This document shows, in pieces, positions 34,804-42,580 of a stretch of DNA of 64,000 nt. The stretch lies in assembly GCA_016285455.1 (NCBI GenBank), contig JAEEQS010000004.1, positions 1 through 64,000 of the forward strand, given 5' to 3'. The notes below the pieces were generated by a model, which worked only from the letters and a program-made list of their open reading frames with translations, did not search any database and was not told the origin of the DNA. Position numbers and translations under genes: made by a program. How positions within the stretch are numbered: position 1 is the stretch's first letter; every line of letters begins with the position of its first letter. The DNA comes from Bacteroidales bacterium. Its GTDB lineage: Bacteria > Bacteroidota > Bacteroidia > Bacteroidales > UBA932.

Positions 34804-36168
34804 TTACTTGCAATCCAGGATTCGCCTTATGAATTTGTCTTGCATCTCATAATAGAGGTAGTCATTGACATTAGCGTAGGTGTGGCGCTGGATAGCATTG
34901 TAGAAGGCCTCGAAGTTAGGGTCTTGTCTCCAGGTTTCTTTCTTGGCCGTTAGGTAATTGTAGAGTTGGCCGTAGGTGACAATCTTCCACTTGTCTTTCA
35001 TCGGGCCTTCGATTTTGGGAGAGTTGTAATTAGGGGTGAGAACAATAGGGTAGATGGAGTTTCGTTCAGTTTCCTTCTGGTCCTTAAGCCAGTTGACATA
35101 GTTCCAGTATCTTTCCAGCTGGGCGCCCTCATCATCGCTTTCAATGCTGTTAATGTCTGATTTAATTTTGTTCTCGATGATTATGAAAGACCTTTTATCG
35201 CGAATAAGAAGATCTATTCTGCCACCGCTGTTAAGCTTTTTGTATTTAGGCATTTTGTCTTCTATAGTTGCTTGTTCCTCTCTTGAAACAGTATAGTTGT
35301 CAGTTAATTGTATATTGCAGCAGTCTTTGAAGAAATCCCGCCATAATGAGCGATACTCTGTCTGCAGCATAAAGTAGCTGAGGGCATTGGAAAAGGCTGT
35401 TTCACTGTTTTGGATCTGGCAGATGTCGAAAAGGGAGACTTTACGAGTATTGCTCAGTCTTTTAATTAGTTCAGCGGTAACCTTTACATTGGATTCCGCC
35501 CAAATTGTTTGATTTGAGACAATCGTTGAATAAAGTGTCTGATAGTCTTTCCGTTTTTCAGCGATGTCTTTGTCCTTTAATCCATTTGCACTGAAGGCCC
35601 CTTCGGGATAGATATATTGTTTTAGCGAGGCTTTTGCTTGCCTGTATCCTTCCAAATGAGCTACAATGCAGTCTTGAGTGCCGAATTCTGAGTCTTCCTT
35701 GTAATCTTGAGAGAAAACTATGTAAATGCGTTTCTCTTTAGGAATATAAACCTTATCGGCCCTATATGTTATGAATATGTTCTGCTGTTCAGCAGCGTTG
35801 AAGATATCTGATATAGACGCATCGTAGTATGAAATGCTTCCTTCTTGGGCTATGTACTTTTTCTGGTCTTCTATTATTTCCTTGTTGGCTTTGTAAATAT
35901 CGGGAATCTTTATGCTTGCATTAAAGACATCGTGAAGGCCTGTGGCCATCCCAAGCACTTCTAGCACTCCCATCTTCACGAATTTCACAAGCAGCATGTA
36001 TCCAATTCTTCCCTGATGCTCTTCAACGAAGTTTCCTGTTGCGTTCAGATACAAGTAGTTGCGCCCGTTGTCGGCCTGATAGAGGTTAATAACCTCGTGG
36101 CCTAAATTCGCTGACAGGTAGTCACCCACGAACATCCTGTTGAGTACGATTCCTTTCGCCTCTTTCAT
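34804..36168 (-). CDS. PD-(D/E)XK nuclease-superfamily protein with uncharacterised N-terminal domain
   Basis: 454 residues. The C-terminal third shows the nuclease core: ETAFSNALSYFM (helix, Glu near 256), GGRIDLLI (Asp near 319), IIENKI (Glu332-x-Lys334) and QLERYWNYV (a QxxxY motif near 350-354). All expected catalytic positions are present. The N-terminal about 240 residues match nothing I recognise; they could sense a ligand or bind DNA. An in-frame TTG lies 9 bases upstream, but ATG 36168 is preferred. It is the most downstream gene of the tight unit and lies 27 bases after the coiled-coil gene. A DNA-degrading or DNA-processing effector role is inferred. Confidence 0.75.
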   Translation of the reverse strand: MKEAKGIVLNRMFVGDYLSANLGHEVINLYQADNGRNYLYLNATGNFVEEHQGRIGYMLLVKFVKMGVLEVLGMATGLHDVFNASIKIPDIYKANKEIIEDQKKYIAQEGSISYYDASISDIFNAAEQQNIFITYRADKVYIPKEKRIYIVFSQDYKEDSEFGTQDCIVAHLEGYRQAKASLKQYIYPEGAFSANGLKDKDIAEKRKDYQTLYSTIVSNQTIWAESNVKVTAELIKRLSNTRKVSLFDICQIQNSETAFSNALSYFMLQTEYRSLWRDFFKDCCNIQLTDNYTVSREEQATIEDKMPKYKKLNSGGRIDLLIRDKRSFIIIENKIKSDINSIESDDEGAQLERYWNYVNWLKDQKETERNSIYPIVLTPNYNSPKIEGPMKDKWKIVTYGQLYNYLTAKKETWRQDPNFEAFYNAIQRHTYANVNDYLYYEMQDKFIRRILDCK

Positions 36169-36195
36169 AATATACAATGAATTAACTAGAACTCT

Positions 36196-37596
36196 CTAGC
36201 AGACAGCGTATTTATCTGCAATTCGCTTGAGTTCTTCTTCAAATATACGGAATTTGTCCTCATAAGCAGAAACAGAAGTTAATTCTTTGCGAGTAGATTG
36301 TATACTTTTCTCAATCTTATCTGCTTCCATCTGGGTTTTGTTGAGTTCAATGGTGAGATTATCTATTCTTCCTTTTAATCGAGACCTTTCCGATATTTTA
36401 AAAATAGCTGTTTTCTCTAATTGTTTTGTACAGTCCGATAATTCCTCATTAATTCTGCTGATTCGATTATCCGTTTTTTCTTTCTTTTGTTCAAATTCAG
36501 ACAGTTCTTCTTTTAAAATAATTGAGTTTTTCTTGAGAGGTGAATTATTATCAGCATCTTCAACCGAATTACTTGTTTTCTTATTTACAACATTCGTATG
36601 ACCAGAAAGACTTCCCAATATCTTCATGTCATCAAGCAATCCTGTATCACTCGCTCCGCCAGATGAAAACAAATCTCCGATTCCGCTGATACCGCCGCCA
36701 GAATATACTGTATATGCTGTGGCTGCAACATTTACAACCTTATTTATTACTGCAGCACTCTTATTGTGATCCTTATTATCGTTATTCTTTGATTTAGATG
36801 GAAGTAAAGCTTCTTCTTTTCTGTAGTTGACGATAATTGGACGGTATCTTTCTAAAATTCCATATATTAAAATGTTTGGACCAATGAGAGGGAAGTATCG
36901 GTCAAATATGCGATACATATTTTCAAGACTCAGATAATACTCTTCTTTTTTACTTTGAAGATCTGATTTGTTTGTTATCCATGAAGTTAGTTTCTTGAAG
37001 AAACCATCTTTCTCTTGTGCGCTAAATATGTTATTACAAGTGACATTGGATATTGCTTCAACTCCTCCAGCAAGGAAGCCTACATTGATGATACTTTCAG
37101 AAAGAATATCTCCAGTATATGTTAGTATAGATATTGATTCTTCTTTTTTATTTTGTATAGTAAGGAGCATTCTTGCTTCTGTAATAAGCATAATGATTTG
37201 AGTCATTGAGCAGAACGAATCTCTAATCATCTCTCCTTCCTGATCATCTTTCTTCATTTTCAAAGACTTGTCAAGCAGAAAGATTAAATTTTCTATAGTT
37301 ATGCCTGACATAGCAGGAGACTGAATAAAGGAAAGAACTTTTAGCTCAGCCTGAATGACTCTCAGAGCTGCTGGAGAAGCCTTTCCCTGAAGTTGCGTAA
37401 GCCACTTCTTAATGGCATCAATGGAATTCAAAACGCCTTGTTCCGAATTGTCGTTGGAATCAAATACATCAGCGGCCTTTTGTCCGATGTCACATGTTAC
37501 AGAGGTAATGGTATTTTTAATTTTACTAAAACTGCTTCTTAATTTCCCTGCTGCTTCTGTGCTCTTGTTGATGATATTACCTAATTTCTTGAACAT
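36196..37596 (-). CDS. Uncharacterised protein with C-terminal coiled coil
   Basis: 466 residues, not recognised. The N-terminal 60 residues are basic and amphipathic (MFKKLGNIINKSTEAAGKLRSS). A helical middle region follows (about 60-260), with no clear membrane span. A Gly/Ser-rich low-complexity stretch lies at about 310-335 (VYSGGGISGIGDLFSSGGAS). Residues about 355-460 are a strong coiled coil rich in Glu, Lys and Leu (KEELSEFEQKKEKTDNRISR onward). Very AT-rich. It is 12 bases downstream of the small membrane-protein gene, so it likely works with it and with the nuclease that follows. A scaffold or pore-associated role is possible, not shown. Confidence 0.7.
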   Translation of the reverse strand: MFKKLGNIINKSTEAAGKLRSSFSKIKNTITSVTCDIGQKAADVFDSNDNSEQGVLNSIDAIKKWLTQLQGKASPAALRVIQAELKVLSFIQSPAMSGITIENLIFLLDKSLKMKKDDQEGEMIRDSFCSMTQIIMLITEARMLLTIQNKKEESISILTYTGDILSESIINVGFLAGGVEAISNVTCNNIFSAQEKDGFFKKLTSWITNKSDLQSKKEEYYLSLENMYRIFDRYFPLIGPNILIYGILERYRPIIVNYRKEEALLPSKSKNNDNKDHNKSAAVINKVVNVAATAYTVYSGGGISGIGDLFSSGGASDTGLLDDMKILGSLSGHTNVVNKKTSNSVEDADNNSPLKKNSIILKEELSEFEQKKEKTDNRISRINEELSDCTKQLEKTAIFKISERSRLKGRIDNLTIELNKTQMEADKIEKSIQSTRKELTSVSAYEDKFRIFEEELKRIADKYAVC

Positions 37597-37608
37597 ACTG
37601 CTATTTCG

Positions 37609-37809
37609 TTATTTTCTCAACCATCTAATTATTCTGAAAGGCAGTCCAACCGCGAGAATAACCAAGAAAAACGCTATTAGAAATCCTGGAGAGAGCCATT
37701 TGTCCTTATCGGTGACAAATAGGGCGCATAAGACTACTACTATTATTTCAATAAGGAAGATAATCCCGATAATCTTTAGAATCTTCCAGATGATGCTTTC
37801 GTTTTTCAT
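37609..37809 (-). CDS. Small two-span membrane protein
   Basis: 66 residues with two hydrophobic segments (about 9-31 and 42-58) separated by a short charged loop (TDKDKWLSPG) and a basic C-terminus (RIIRWLRK). Not recognised. Tiny membrane proteins beside channels or toxins can act as regulators or effectors, but nothing here shows which. Spacing of 10 bases to the next small gene fits one transcript. Confidence 0.6.
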   Translation of the reverse strand: MKNESIIWKILKIIGIIFLIEIIVVVLCALFVTDKDKWLSPGFLIAFFLVILAVGLPFRIIRWLRK

Positions 37810-37819
37810 ATAGCTGTGG

Positions 37820-37984
37820 TTATCTCTTTTTTCGCAGGAGTGTTTTTATGATCTTGCCGCCGATTTTGCGCTCTAGACCTTGCTTGGTGGTAGGTATGCC
37901 GGTTTTATGAGCAAGCCTCAGTTTAAGACCGCTTATACCGATTGCTCGTTTCCATGAGAATGAAAGTCCTGGTATTCTTTTCAT
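37820..37984 (-). CDS. Small basic protein (54 residues)
   Basis: Minus-strand frame from ATG 37984 to TAA 37820 reads MKRIPGLSFSWKRAIGISGL and continues with LRLAHKTGIPTTKQGLERKI and a Lys/Arg-rich end. The start IPGLSFSWKRAIGI and the TGIPTT..G.ERKIG segment look like a conserved small-protein family often seen beside membrane genes, though I cannot name it. It lies 10 bases after the channel gene and 10 bases before the two-span protein gene, with no other gene in this gap. Codon pattern and tight spacing support a real gene. Confidence 0.55.
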   Translation of the reverse strand: MKRIPGLSFSWKRAIGISGLKLRLAHKTGIPTTKQGLERKIGGKIIKTLLRKKR

Positions 37985-37994
37985 AGTAAGGTTA

Positions 37995-39701
37995 TTAAGC
38001 GTAGCCTATATCTTTTTTCTCAAGTTGTTCGGCAATCTTGATTTCACGTTCTGGCTCAACAGAATTGTGAAATATATCAGCCAGAGTCTTTGCTATTTCA
38101 ATTCTCTTTGAATCCCAGCAAATAACCTTAAAAGCCATGCGGAGATAAATTGCGTTGACAGAATCTGTATTCCTTGCTTTTCTTGCAAAAATCCTGTTGG
38201 TCGAGGATGAATAGTATTTTTGAAAATCTGTAAGATATCCGTATTTAGTTTCCATCTCGCCAGAAATACCTTTGCAAATTTTGTCAAGAGTAGGTATGTC
38301 TTTGACTGTAAGTGTTTGGGAATTGTATGTAAAGTCTCCTTTATCTCCGCCGGCGGTAATGTGGAACTGGGTAGGGTGGGCAGGCTGCGCTGAGCCGCTG
38401 CATGCCAATAGGGTTATTGACCATGCGTTATCTCTGCTAGTGAGTCTTTCATAATCTCTCATAAATTCAGGAAGATTCTCTTCATCAGTCTCTTTATCGA
38501 AGAGATAATATGACTTGTATGGATGGATTTTTCCCAGTTCTCGGCTTATGTAGTTGAAGTTGCCGAATAGAGCAACATAATACGCAAAATTTGACACGCT
38601 CGGGTCTGTCAGTCCGGAAGTGTTGACAATTGTCACTCTGGATCCTCTGTCTATGCAATAGCCGTACTTGGTGTTAATTGGAACGTGCTCAATAACCAAA
38701 TCATCTACTGGATGCTCTTCCAAAGTCTGGGTGACAGCCAAGTTGACTATCCTGAGACTGTTTGTCTGGTTAATGGCATCTATTATGTCATCCATTTTCA
38801 GACCTTCTTGGGCTTGGAGATTTCCTATTTTAACATACTGAGGAACAACCTGGTATCCTGTTGGTCTGTCAAGCTGTCTTTCAAATGAATTCAAAATTTT
38901 CTCCCTGTTAGTCTTTATTACTTCTTCTTTGGCGTCTTCTTCAATTGCTTCTGTAAAACCAGAACCAATAAGTCCGGCTGGAACTGCAAAAATCGCAATC
39001 CCCAATATACCTATTATAAATGCAATAATATGGCCCGCCGTAGTTACCAGCGGCTCGTCAGCAACCTTTCCTGGATCTCCAATATACTTTGAAAAAGCCC
39101 ATACAATTGAAGACCAGCCGTTGTCTATCATTTCAGGATTGTGCTGATGTTCAAAGAAGTAAAGCAGAAATGAAAGTATAATAGTAACAATTAGCAGAAA
39201 CTGAACCGAAATGATCATCTCCGCCCTCTTAGACCTAATTGCTCTTGTCAAGATCCTGAAAGATTTCATGTACCTGAATATTCTCAGCAATCGGGCGATT
39301 CTGAAAAGACGGGCAATTCGGAAGGTCCTCAATGCTGATACAGGCATAGGAATAAGATAGTTGATCCAGAACGGATAGGTCGCCAGTATGTCTATAATTC
39401 CGTAGAAGGAGAAACAATATCTGACTCTGCCCCAGAATCCCTTGTATTTCGGGTTTATTTCACTTGCTGCCCAGATTCTCAGCGATACCTCTATGGTAAA
39501 GAATATCTGGACAATCCAGTCTATTATCAGCAGTATCTTTTCAAGCCTCTCCGAAATAGTGAAGGTTGAAATGAAAGTTTCTATGATGCTGACAAGAATA
39601 AAACCCATAATGACATAATCAAAGATATTATGCCATTTTTTGGTGTGAAGATTGTCGTCAAAGACTCTTGCCAGTTCTTTCTTGAACTTTGAGAGATTCA
39701 T
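37995..39701 (-). CDS. Voltage-sensor ion channel with non-canonical pore and novel C-terminal domain
   Basis: 568 residues. Residues 25-180 contain S1-S5, including a textbook S4 voltage sensor with Arg every third position (RTFRIARLFRIARLLRIFR, about 125-143). The S6 helix at about 220-250 resembles prokaryotic Kv channels (ILGIAIFAVPAGLIGSGFTEAI). Between them the potassium filter TVGYGD is absent; the loop reads AFSKYIGDPGKVADEP (about 202-217). Residues about 255-568 form a soluble domain not recognised by me, with no TrkA/RCK or cyclic-nucleotide motifs. Ion selectivity is unknown. It may open in response to damage or a ligand sensed by the C-terminal domain, acting as an effector of the surrounding system. 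Confidence 0.8.
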   Translation of the reverse strand: MNLSKFKKELARVFDDNLHTKKWHNIFDYVIMGFILVSIIETFISTFTISERLEKILLIIDWIVQIFFTIEVSLRIWAASEINPKYKGFWGRVRYCFSFYGIIDILATYPFWINYLIPMPVSALRTFRIARLFRIARLLRIFRYMKSFRILTRAIRSKRAEMIISVQFLLIVTIILSFLLYFFEHQHNPEMIDNGWSSIVWAFSKYIGDPGKVADEPLVTTAGHIIAFIIGILGIAIFAVPAGLIGSGFTEAIEEDAKEEVIKTNREKILNSFERQLDRPTGYQVVPQYVKIGNLQAQEGLKMDDIIDAINQTNSLRIVNLAVTQTLEEHPVDDLVIEHVPINTKYGYCIDRGSRVTIVNTSGLTDPSVSNFAYYVALFGNFNYISRELGKIHPYKSYYLFDKETDEENLPEFMRDYERLTSRDNAWSITLLACSGSAQPAHPTQFHITAGGDKGDFTYNSQTLTVKDIPTLDKICKGISGEMETKYGYLTDFQKYYSSSTNRIFARKARNTDSVNAIYLRMAFKVICWDSKRIEIAKTLADIFHNSVEPEREIKIAEQLEKKDIGYA

Positions 39702-39735
39702 TTTAGGCTAATTAGTTTTCTGGGGTTCGGTAGGG

Positions 39736-39975
39736 TTAACTCCTTTTCATTGCATCCTTTGCGTATTCTATCTCACGCTTCCATTGCTCAATCTTGCGGT
39801 CGTGGTATGCAGCCTTGTCTATTTTTGATTTTCTGTAGTATGCCTTATTAGATGGAGTGTTGGTCCCCTTAATCATTTTAGCATAGTATTCATTGTCTCT
39901 CTTCTTGTCTTCTCTTTCCTTAGTAATAGACGTCCTGAGATCAATAATCTTTTTCTTATAATACTCTTTGCTCAT
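39736..39975 (-). CDS. Small highly charged helical protein
   Basis: 79 residues, very rich in Lys, Glu, Asp and Tyr (EYYKKKIIDL; IEQWKREIEYAKDAMK), predicted helical and possibly coiled coil, with no signal or membrane span. Not recognised. Lies 34 bases upstream of the channel gene and 14 bases after the 45-residue protein gene. Confidence 0.6.
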   Translation of the reverse strand: MSKEYYKKKIIDLRTSITKEREDKKRDNEYYAKMIKGTNTPSNKAYYRKSKIDKAAYHDRKIEQWKREIEYAKDAMKRS

Positions 39976-39989
39976 TTATAATCGAGTTG

Positions 39990-40127
39990 TTATTTTTTGA
40001 AAAGCATTCTGTCAATAGGATCAAGTGTTATGCCGAAGCACAGATTGAGAATAATGTCTACAATAAGAAGAATAATCATGATTGCAATCGCAATCCTTGC
40101 CCATTTGGGCCTTCTATTTCGTCCCAT
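39990..40127 (-). CDS. Small single-span membrane protein (45 residues)
   Basis: Minus-strand frame from ATG 40127 to TAA 39990. The N-terminus MGRNRRPKWAR is strongly basic, followed by one membrane span (IAIAIMIILLIVDIILNL) and a short tail LDPIDRMLFKK. The positive start predicts an N-in, C-out topology. It fills an otherwise empty gap in the same direction as its neighbours. Too short for statistics, so moderate confidence. Confidence 0.5.
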   Translation of the reverse strand: MGRNRRPKWARIAIAIMIILLIVDIILNLCFGITLDPIDRMLFKK

Positions 40128-40206
40128 ACTTGATTTTGAAAAAAGACAGGCGGCATAACTAACTATTAATAATACCGCCTGTCATGGTAACAAAGCTCTA
40201 ATACTA

Positions 40207-40518
40207 TTACTTGCCTGAAGCTGTCAAAGTAAGCTTGTTGTCAACCAGTTTGGTGTCATCTGGTGTAGCAACCTGAACTCCAATGCCATAGAGTTCGCTG
40301 AGTTTGTTCTCAAAAGTTCCGACCTGAGTGTTGCCTCCAACTGAAAGTTTTCCTCCGGCTGCCTTAGGATCTCTAATGTCTGAGAGTGTTGCTTCATCAT
40401 CTGCAAACTGCTTGCAAGCTTTAGTGGTATATACTCGAAGAGTAGAACCATAGGCCTTCTTGAAATTGGCTTTGAGGGTTTTAACCTTCATTCTGCCATC
40501 AATGTTAAAATCTGCCAT
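40207..40518 (-). CDS. 103-residue protein with internal duplication
   Basis: No signal or membrane span, so cytoplasmic. Two roughly 40-residue halves align: KVKTLKANFKKAYGSTLRVY with FADDEATLSDI, and QVGTFENKLSELYGIGVQVA with LVDNKLTLTAS. Both share the pattern V.T....[FL]...YG..[LV][RQ]V, then [DN] and TL. A central KAAGGKLSVGGN loop joins them. I believe similar proteins occur in other bacteria but cannot name a family or function. Its place beside the TerB-like gene suggests a shared stress role. Confidence 0.65.
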   Translation of the reverse strand: MADFNIDGRMKVKTLKANFKKAYGSTLRVYTTKACKQFADDEATLSDIRDPKAAGGKLSVGGNTQVGTFENKLSELYGIGVQVATPDDTKLVDNKLTLTASGK

Positions 40519-40555
40519 AAGTGATAGTATTTAATGGTTAATAGTGTATTATTAT

Positions 40556-40969
40556 TTAATCGAAACTGATTTCAAGTTCTGGCTCGGTCTTTACCAGATC
40601 AGCTACCATCAGCATAACGAACTGGTGCTCAACGTCAAGAGCATCTGCCATTGCGAGGAGATTTGTCATTTCGTCATAAGAGAGCTCATTGTCGCTGATG
40701 ATAATCTGGAGAATGGCTTCCATAAGGATACCTACTTCTTCGTCATCAACTTTCTCTGCAGCTTCAACGATATATTCAGTAGCCTTTTCTGCAGAGTATT
40801 CCTTTATTTTAGCTATTTCGTCATCTACGCATTTAACGAATTCATCTTCTTTGAACTCAAGAGCTTCTGCAATTTCTTTAACGGCCTCTTTTTCAGCCTC
40901 TCTGTATTCTGCATCTGCCCATACGGCAGCTGCTATAAACGCTGCTATTGTTTTGATGTCTGTTTTCAT
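40556..40969 (-). CDS. TerB-like acidic helical protein
   Basis: 137 residues, strongly acidic and helical. The start AAFIAAAVWADAEYREAEKE followed by VKEIAEAL resembles the first helices of the TerB (tellurite resistance/DnaJ-associated) fold, whose Asp/Glu residues bind metal. A second, similar segment (MEAILQIIISDNELSYDEMTNLLAMADAL) shows the paired-helix layout. TerB-domain proteins are known to be linked to membrane stress-response complexes together with kinases and DNA-processing enzymes, which fits these neighbours. Direct tellurite resistance should not be assumed. Confidence 0.72.
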   Translation of the reverse strand: MKTDIKTIAAFIAAAVWADAEYREAEKEAVKEIAEALEFKEDEFVKCVDDEIAKIKEYSAEKATEYIVEAAEKVDDEEVGILMEAILQIIISDNELSYDEMTNLLAMADALDVEHQFVMLMVADLVKTEPELEISFD

Positions 40970-40973
40970 ACGC

Positions 40974-41183
40974 TTATCTGAAAAGTCTTTTTATTCTGTT
41001 CTTTAAACTGCCTTTCGCTCTTCTGGCTTTTGCCATTCTAGCTGCTATGGCCTTACCTTCTTTAGTTCTCTGGTCAACTTTTCCAGAAGCAGTTTTCTTG
41101 ACTGCCGATTTTTTAGCTGCTGGCTTCTTGGTTGTTGTTTTCTTGGCTGCAGCTTTTTTTGTAGTGTTTTTTGTCGTAGCCAT
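40974..41183 (-). CDS. Lys/Ala-rich histone H1-like protein with one RTK motif
   Basis: 69 residues. The first half is a repetitive Lys/Ala/Thr tail (KKAAAKKTTTKKPAAKKSAV) like bacterial histone H1 homologs, suited to binding DNA or other polyanions without strict sequence. The second half has the motif VDQRTKEGKAIAARMAKARR near residues 36-55 and a basic end KNRIKRLFR. The same motif occurs twice in the next upstream gene. Only 4 bases from the TerB-like gene. Function unknown; nucleoid or RNA binding is inferred. Confidence 0.65.
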   Translation of the reverse strand: MATTKNTTKKAAAKKTTTKKPAAKKSAVKKTASGKVDQRTKEGKAIAARMAKARRAKGSLKNRIKRLFR

Positions 41184-41192
41184 AATATAGAT

Positions 41193-41450
41193 TTATTTGT
41201 TCTTACGTTTTAATGCTCTTCTGGCTTTTGCCATTCTTGCAATAATAGCCTTACCTTCCTTAGTTCTCTTGTCAACTGTTCCATCAGCGTTTTTCTTGAC
41301 GGTCTTTGCGTTGACCTTCTTCTTCAGGAGAGTCTGGTTTCTTTTCATTGTTTTCTGAGCCTTTGCAACTCTTGCGGCAATGGCCTTGCCTGCTTTGGTA
41401 CGCCTGTCAACGTGTCCTGAAGCGGTTTTCTTTGTCTTTTTTGTTGCCAT
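41193..41450 (-). CDS. Basic protein with two tandem RTK motifs
   Basis: 85 residues, isoelectric point clearly very high. Two copies of the pattern VDxRTKxGKAIxARxAKA occur near residues 14-32 and 59-77, each preceded by KK-[TN]-A-[SD]-G. The linker is also Lys/Asn/Thr rich. The third copy lies in the neighbouring 69-residue protein. The repeat looks like a short helical DNA- or RNA-binding unit that has been duplicated. It lies 9 bases upstream of that gene. Confidence 0.65.
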   Translation of the reverse strand: MATKKTKKTASGHVDRRTKAGKAIAARVAKAQKTMKRNQTLLKKKVNAKTVKKNADGTVDKRTKEGKAIIARMAKARRALKRKNK

Positions 41451-41470
41451 ATTATTGATATTAAACTATT

Positions 41471-42379
41471 TTATTCTATTACAATGAATTCAGTTCTTCT
41501 GTTCTCAGGCGCATTCGGATTATCAGGGTTCTTTAATTTCTGAAAACCGTAACCTGTATATTCAAGCCTGCTTGCGTCTATGCCTTCATTGTTGATCAAG
41601 AAATCTACAGCCGCTTTTGCTCTTGCAACTGAAAGATTCTGATTGAAGGCAGCATCTCCTTCTGCTGATGTATGTCCTTCGAGTTTCAGTTTCAGTTCAG
41701 GATTTTTGTTCAGTACTTTTGCAAGATCGTGAAGAACAAACTTTGCACTTTCGCTTAAATCGGCCTTGCCTGATACAAATTCTGCGGCATTGAAGTTCTT
41801 TTCAATTTCTTCTATTTGCTGCAGGTAGAGGGTATCGTGAACCACCACAACTTTTTCCACTTCCTTGACAACCTCCTTGCCCTTCCTTCCAAAGAGCAGG
41901 AAAAATATGAGAAGAAGTGCCAAAAGTCCGATTAGAGCCCAAACCCACCATGGGATACCTTTCTTCACTACAGGAGGGACATAGCCGTTCAGATACTCGA
42001 GCCAGAAGCCGCCTTTTTTCCCGAAGCCTTTCTCTGCTTCTTCAAAAGAAGCCACTTCAATACCATATCCTTTTGCATGTTCAACAAGTCTCTGGAAACT
42101 AGGTTTTGTCCACATAGAAACAACCGCAACTTTTTGGTTGTTTCCCATTGTAAGAAGTTCATCATCTTTCTGGAAGAATCCGTTCCAGTTGGCGTCTGTT
42201 CCTTTTTCACCTGCTTTAACGAAGTTCTTTTTTACTCCTGAATCAGGATTCAAGGAATCTGGAAATGCCTTCTGGAGGTCTTCCATCTTTGCATGCGGAT
42301 ACATTACCATATAGGCATGCATGATTCCTAAGGCAGTGCGGTTTTGAGCCTTGCCGTGAACTTTTACTTTGCTGACCAT
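41471..42379 (-). CDS. Single-span membrane protein with periplasmic OmpA domain
   Basis: 302 residues. Residues 1-140 are a soluble domain I do not recognise (AQNRTALGIMHAYMVMYPHA; FQRLVEHAKGYGIEVASFEEA). Residues 143-164 are one membrane span (PWWVWALIGLLALLLIFFLL). Residues about 165-190 are a Val/Glu/Lys stalk, and 195-302 are an OmpA-like peptidoglycan-binding domain (LKLEGHTSAEGD; NLSVARAKAAVDFL; YGFQKLKNP; ENRRTEFIV). With no cleavable signal the N-terminal domain should be cytoplasmic and the OmpA domain periplasmic. It could link a cytoplasmic sensor to the cell wall, like MotB-type anchors. Confidence 0.78.
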   Translation of the reverse strand: MVSKVKVHGKAQNRTALGIMHAYMVMYPHAKMEDLQKAFPDSLNPDSGVKKNFVKAGEKGTDANWNGFFQKDDELLTMGNNQKVAVVSMWTKPSFQRLVEHAKGYGIEVASFEEAEKGFGKKGGFWLEYLNGYVPPVVKKGIPWWVWALIGLLALLLIFFLLFGRKGKEVVKEVEKVVVVHDTLYLQQIEEIEKNFNAAEFVSGKADLSESAKFVLHDLAKVLNKNPELKLKLEGHTSAEGDAAFNQNLSVARAKAAVDFLINNEGIDASRLEYTGYGFQKLKNPDNPNAPENRRTEFIVIE

Positions 42380-42385
42380 AGATAG

Positions 42386-42580
42386 TTACTTGTTGTTAAT
42401 GAAATCGATGAGTTTGTTGCCTAGCTGTCTTGTGTTCCATTTAGGATCTATTTCAAATCCTTCTAACTCGGCAACCTCGCGAAGTGCCTGCTTTACGTTG
42501 TCGTAAACCTTGTAAACTGAAACGCTTCCGTTGTCATCAACTGAAATGGCATACTCGCCAGAAATAGCTGCTTTTTTCAT
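42386..42580 (-). CDS. Small acidic conserved-looking protein
   Basis: 64 residues, no signal or span. Begins MKKAAISGEYAISVDDNGSV with a likely beta hairpin, then helices ending WNTRQLGNKLIDFINNK. Not recognised. First gene after the long structured leader and 6 bases upstream of the OmpA-domain gene, so it is the first product of the unit. Its small size and position would suit a regulator or adaptor. Confidence 0.6.
   Translation of the reverse strand: MKKAAISGEYAISVDDNGSVSVYKVYDNVKQALREVAELEGFEIDPKWNTRQLGNKLIDFINNK

Noticed and set aside
37995-39701. Plain potassium channel annotation
   Set aside because: The TVGYGD filter is missing, so K+ selectivity should not be assumed from S1-S6 similarity.
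40556-40969. Tellurite resistance determinant
   Set aside because: Only a TerB-like fold is visible; no TerC, TerD/E or TerZ gene accompanies it, so a resistance call is not supported.
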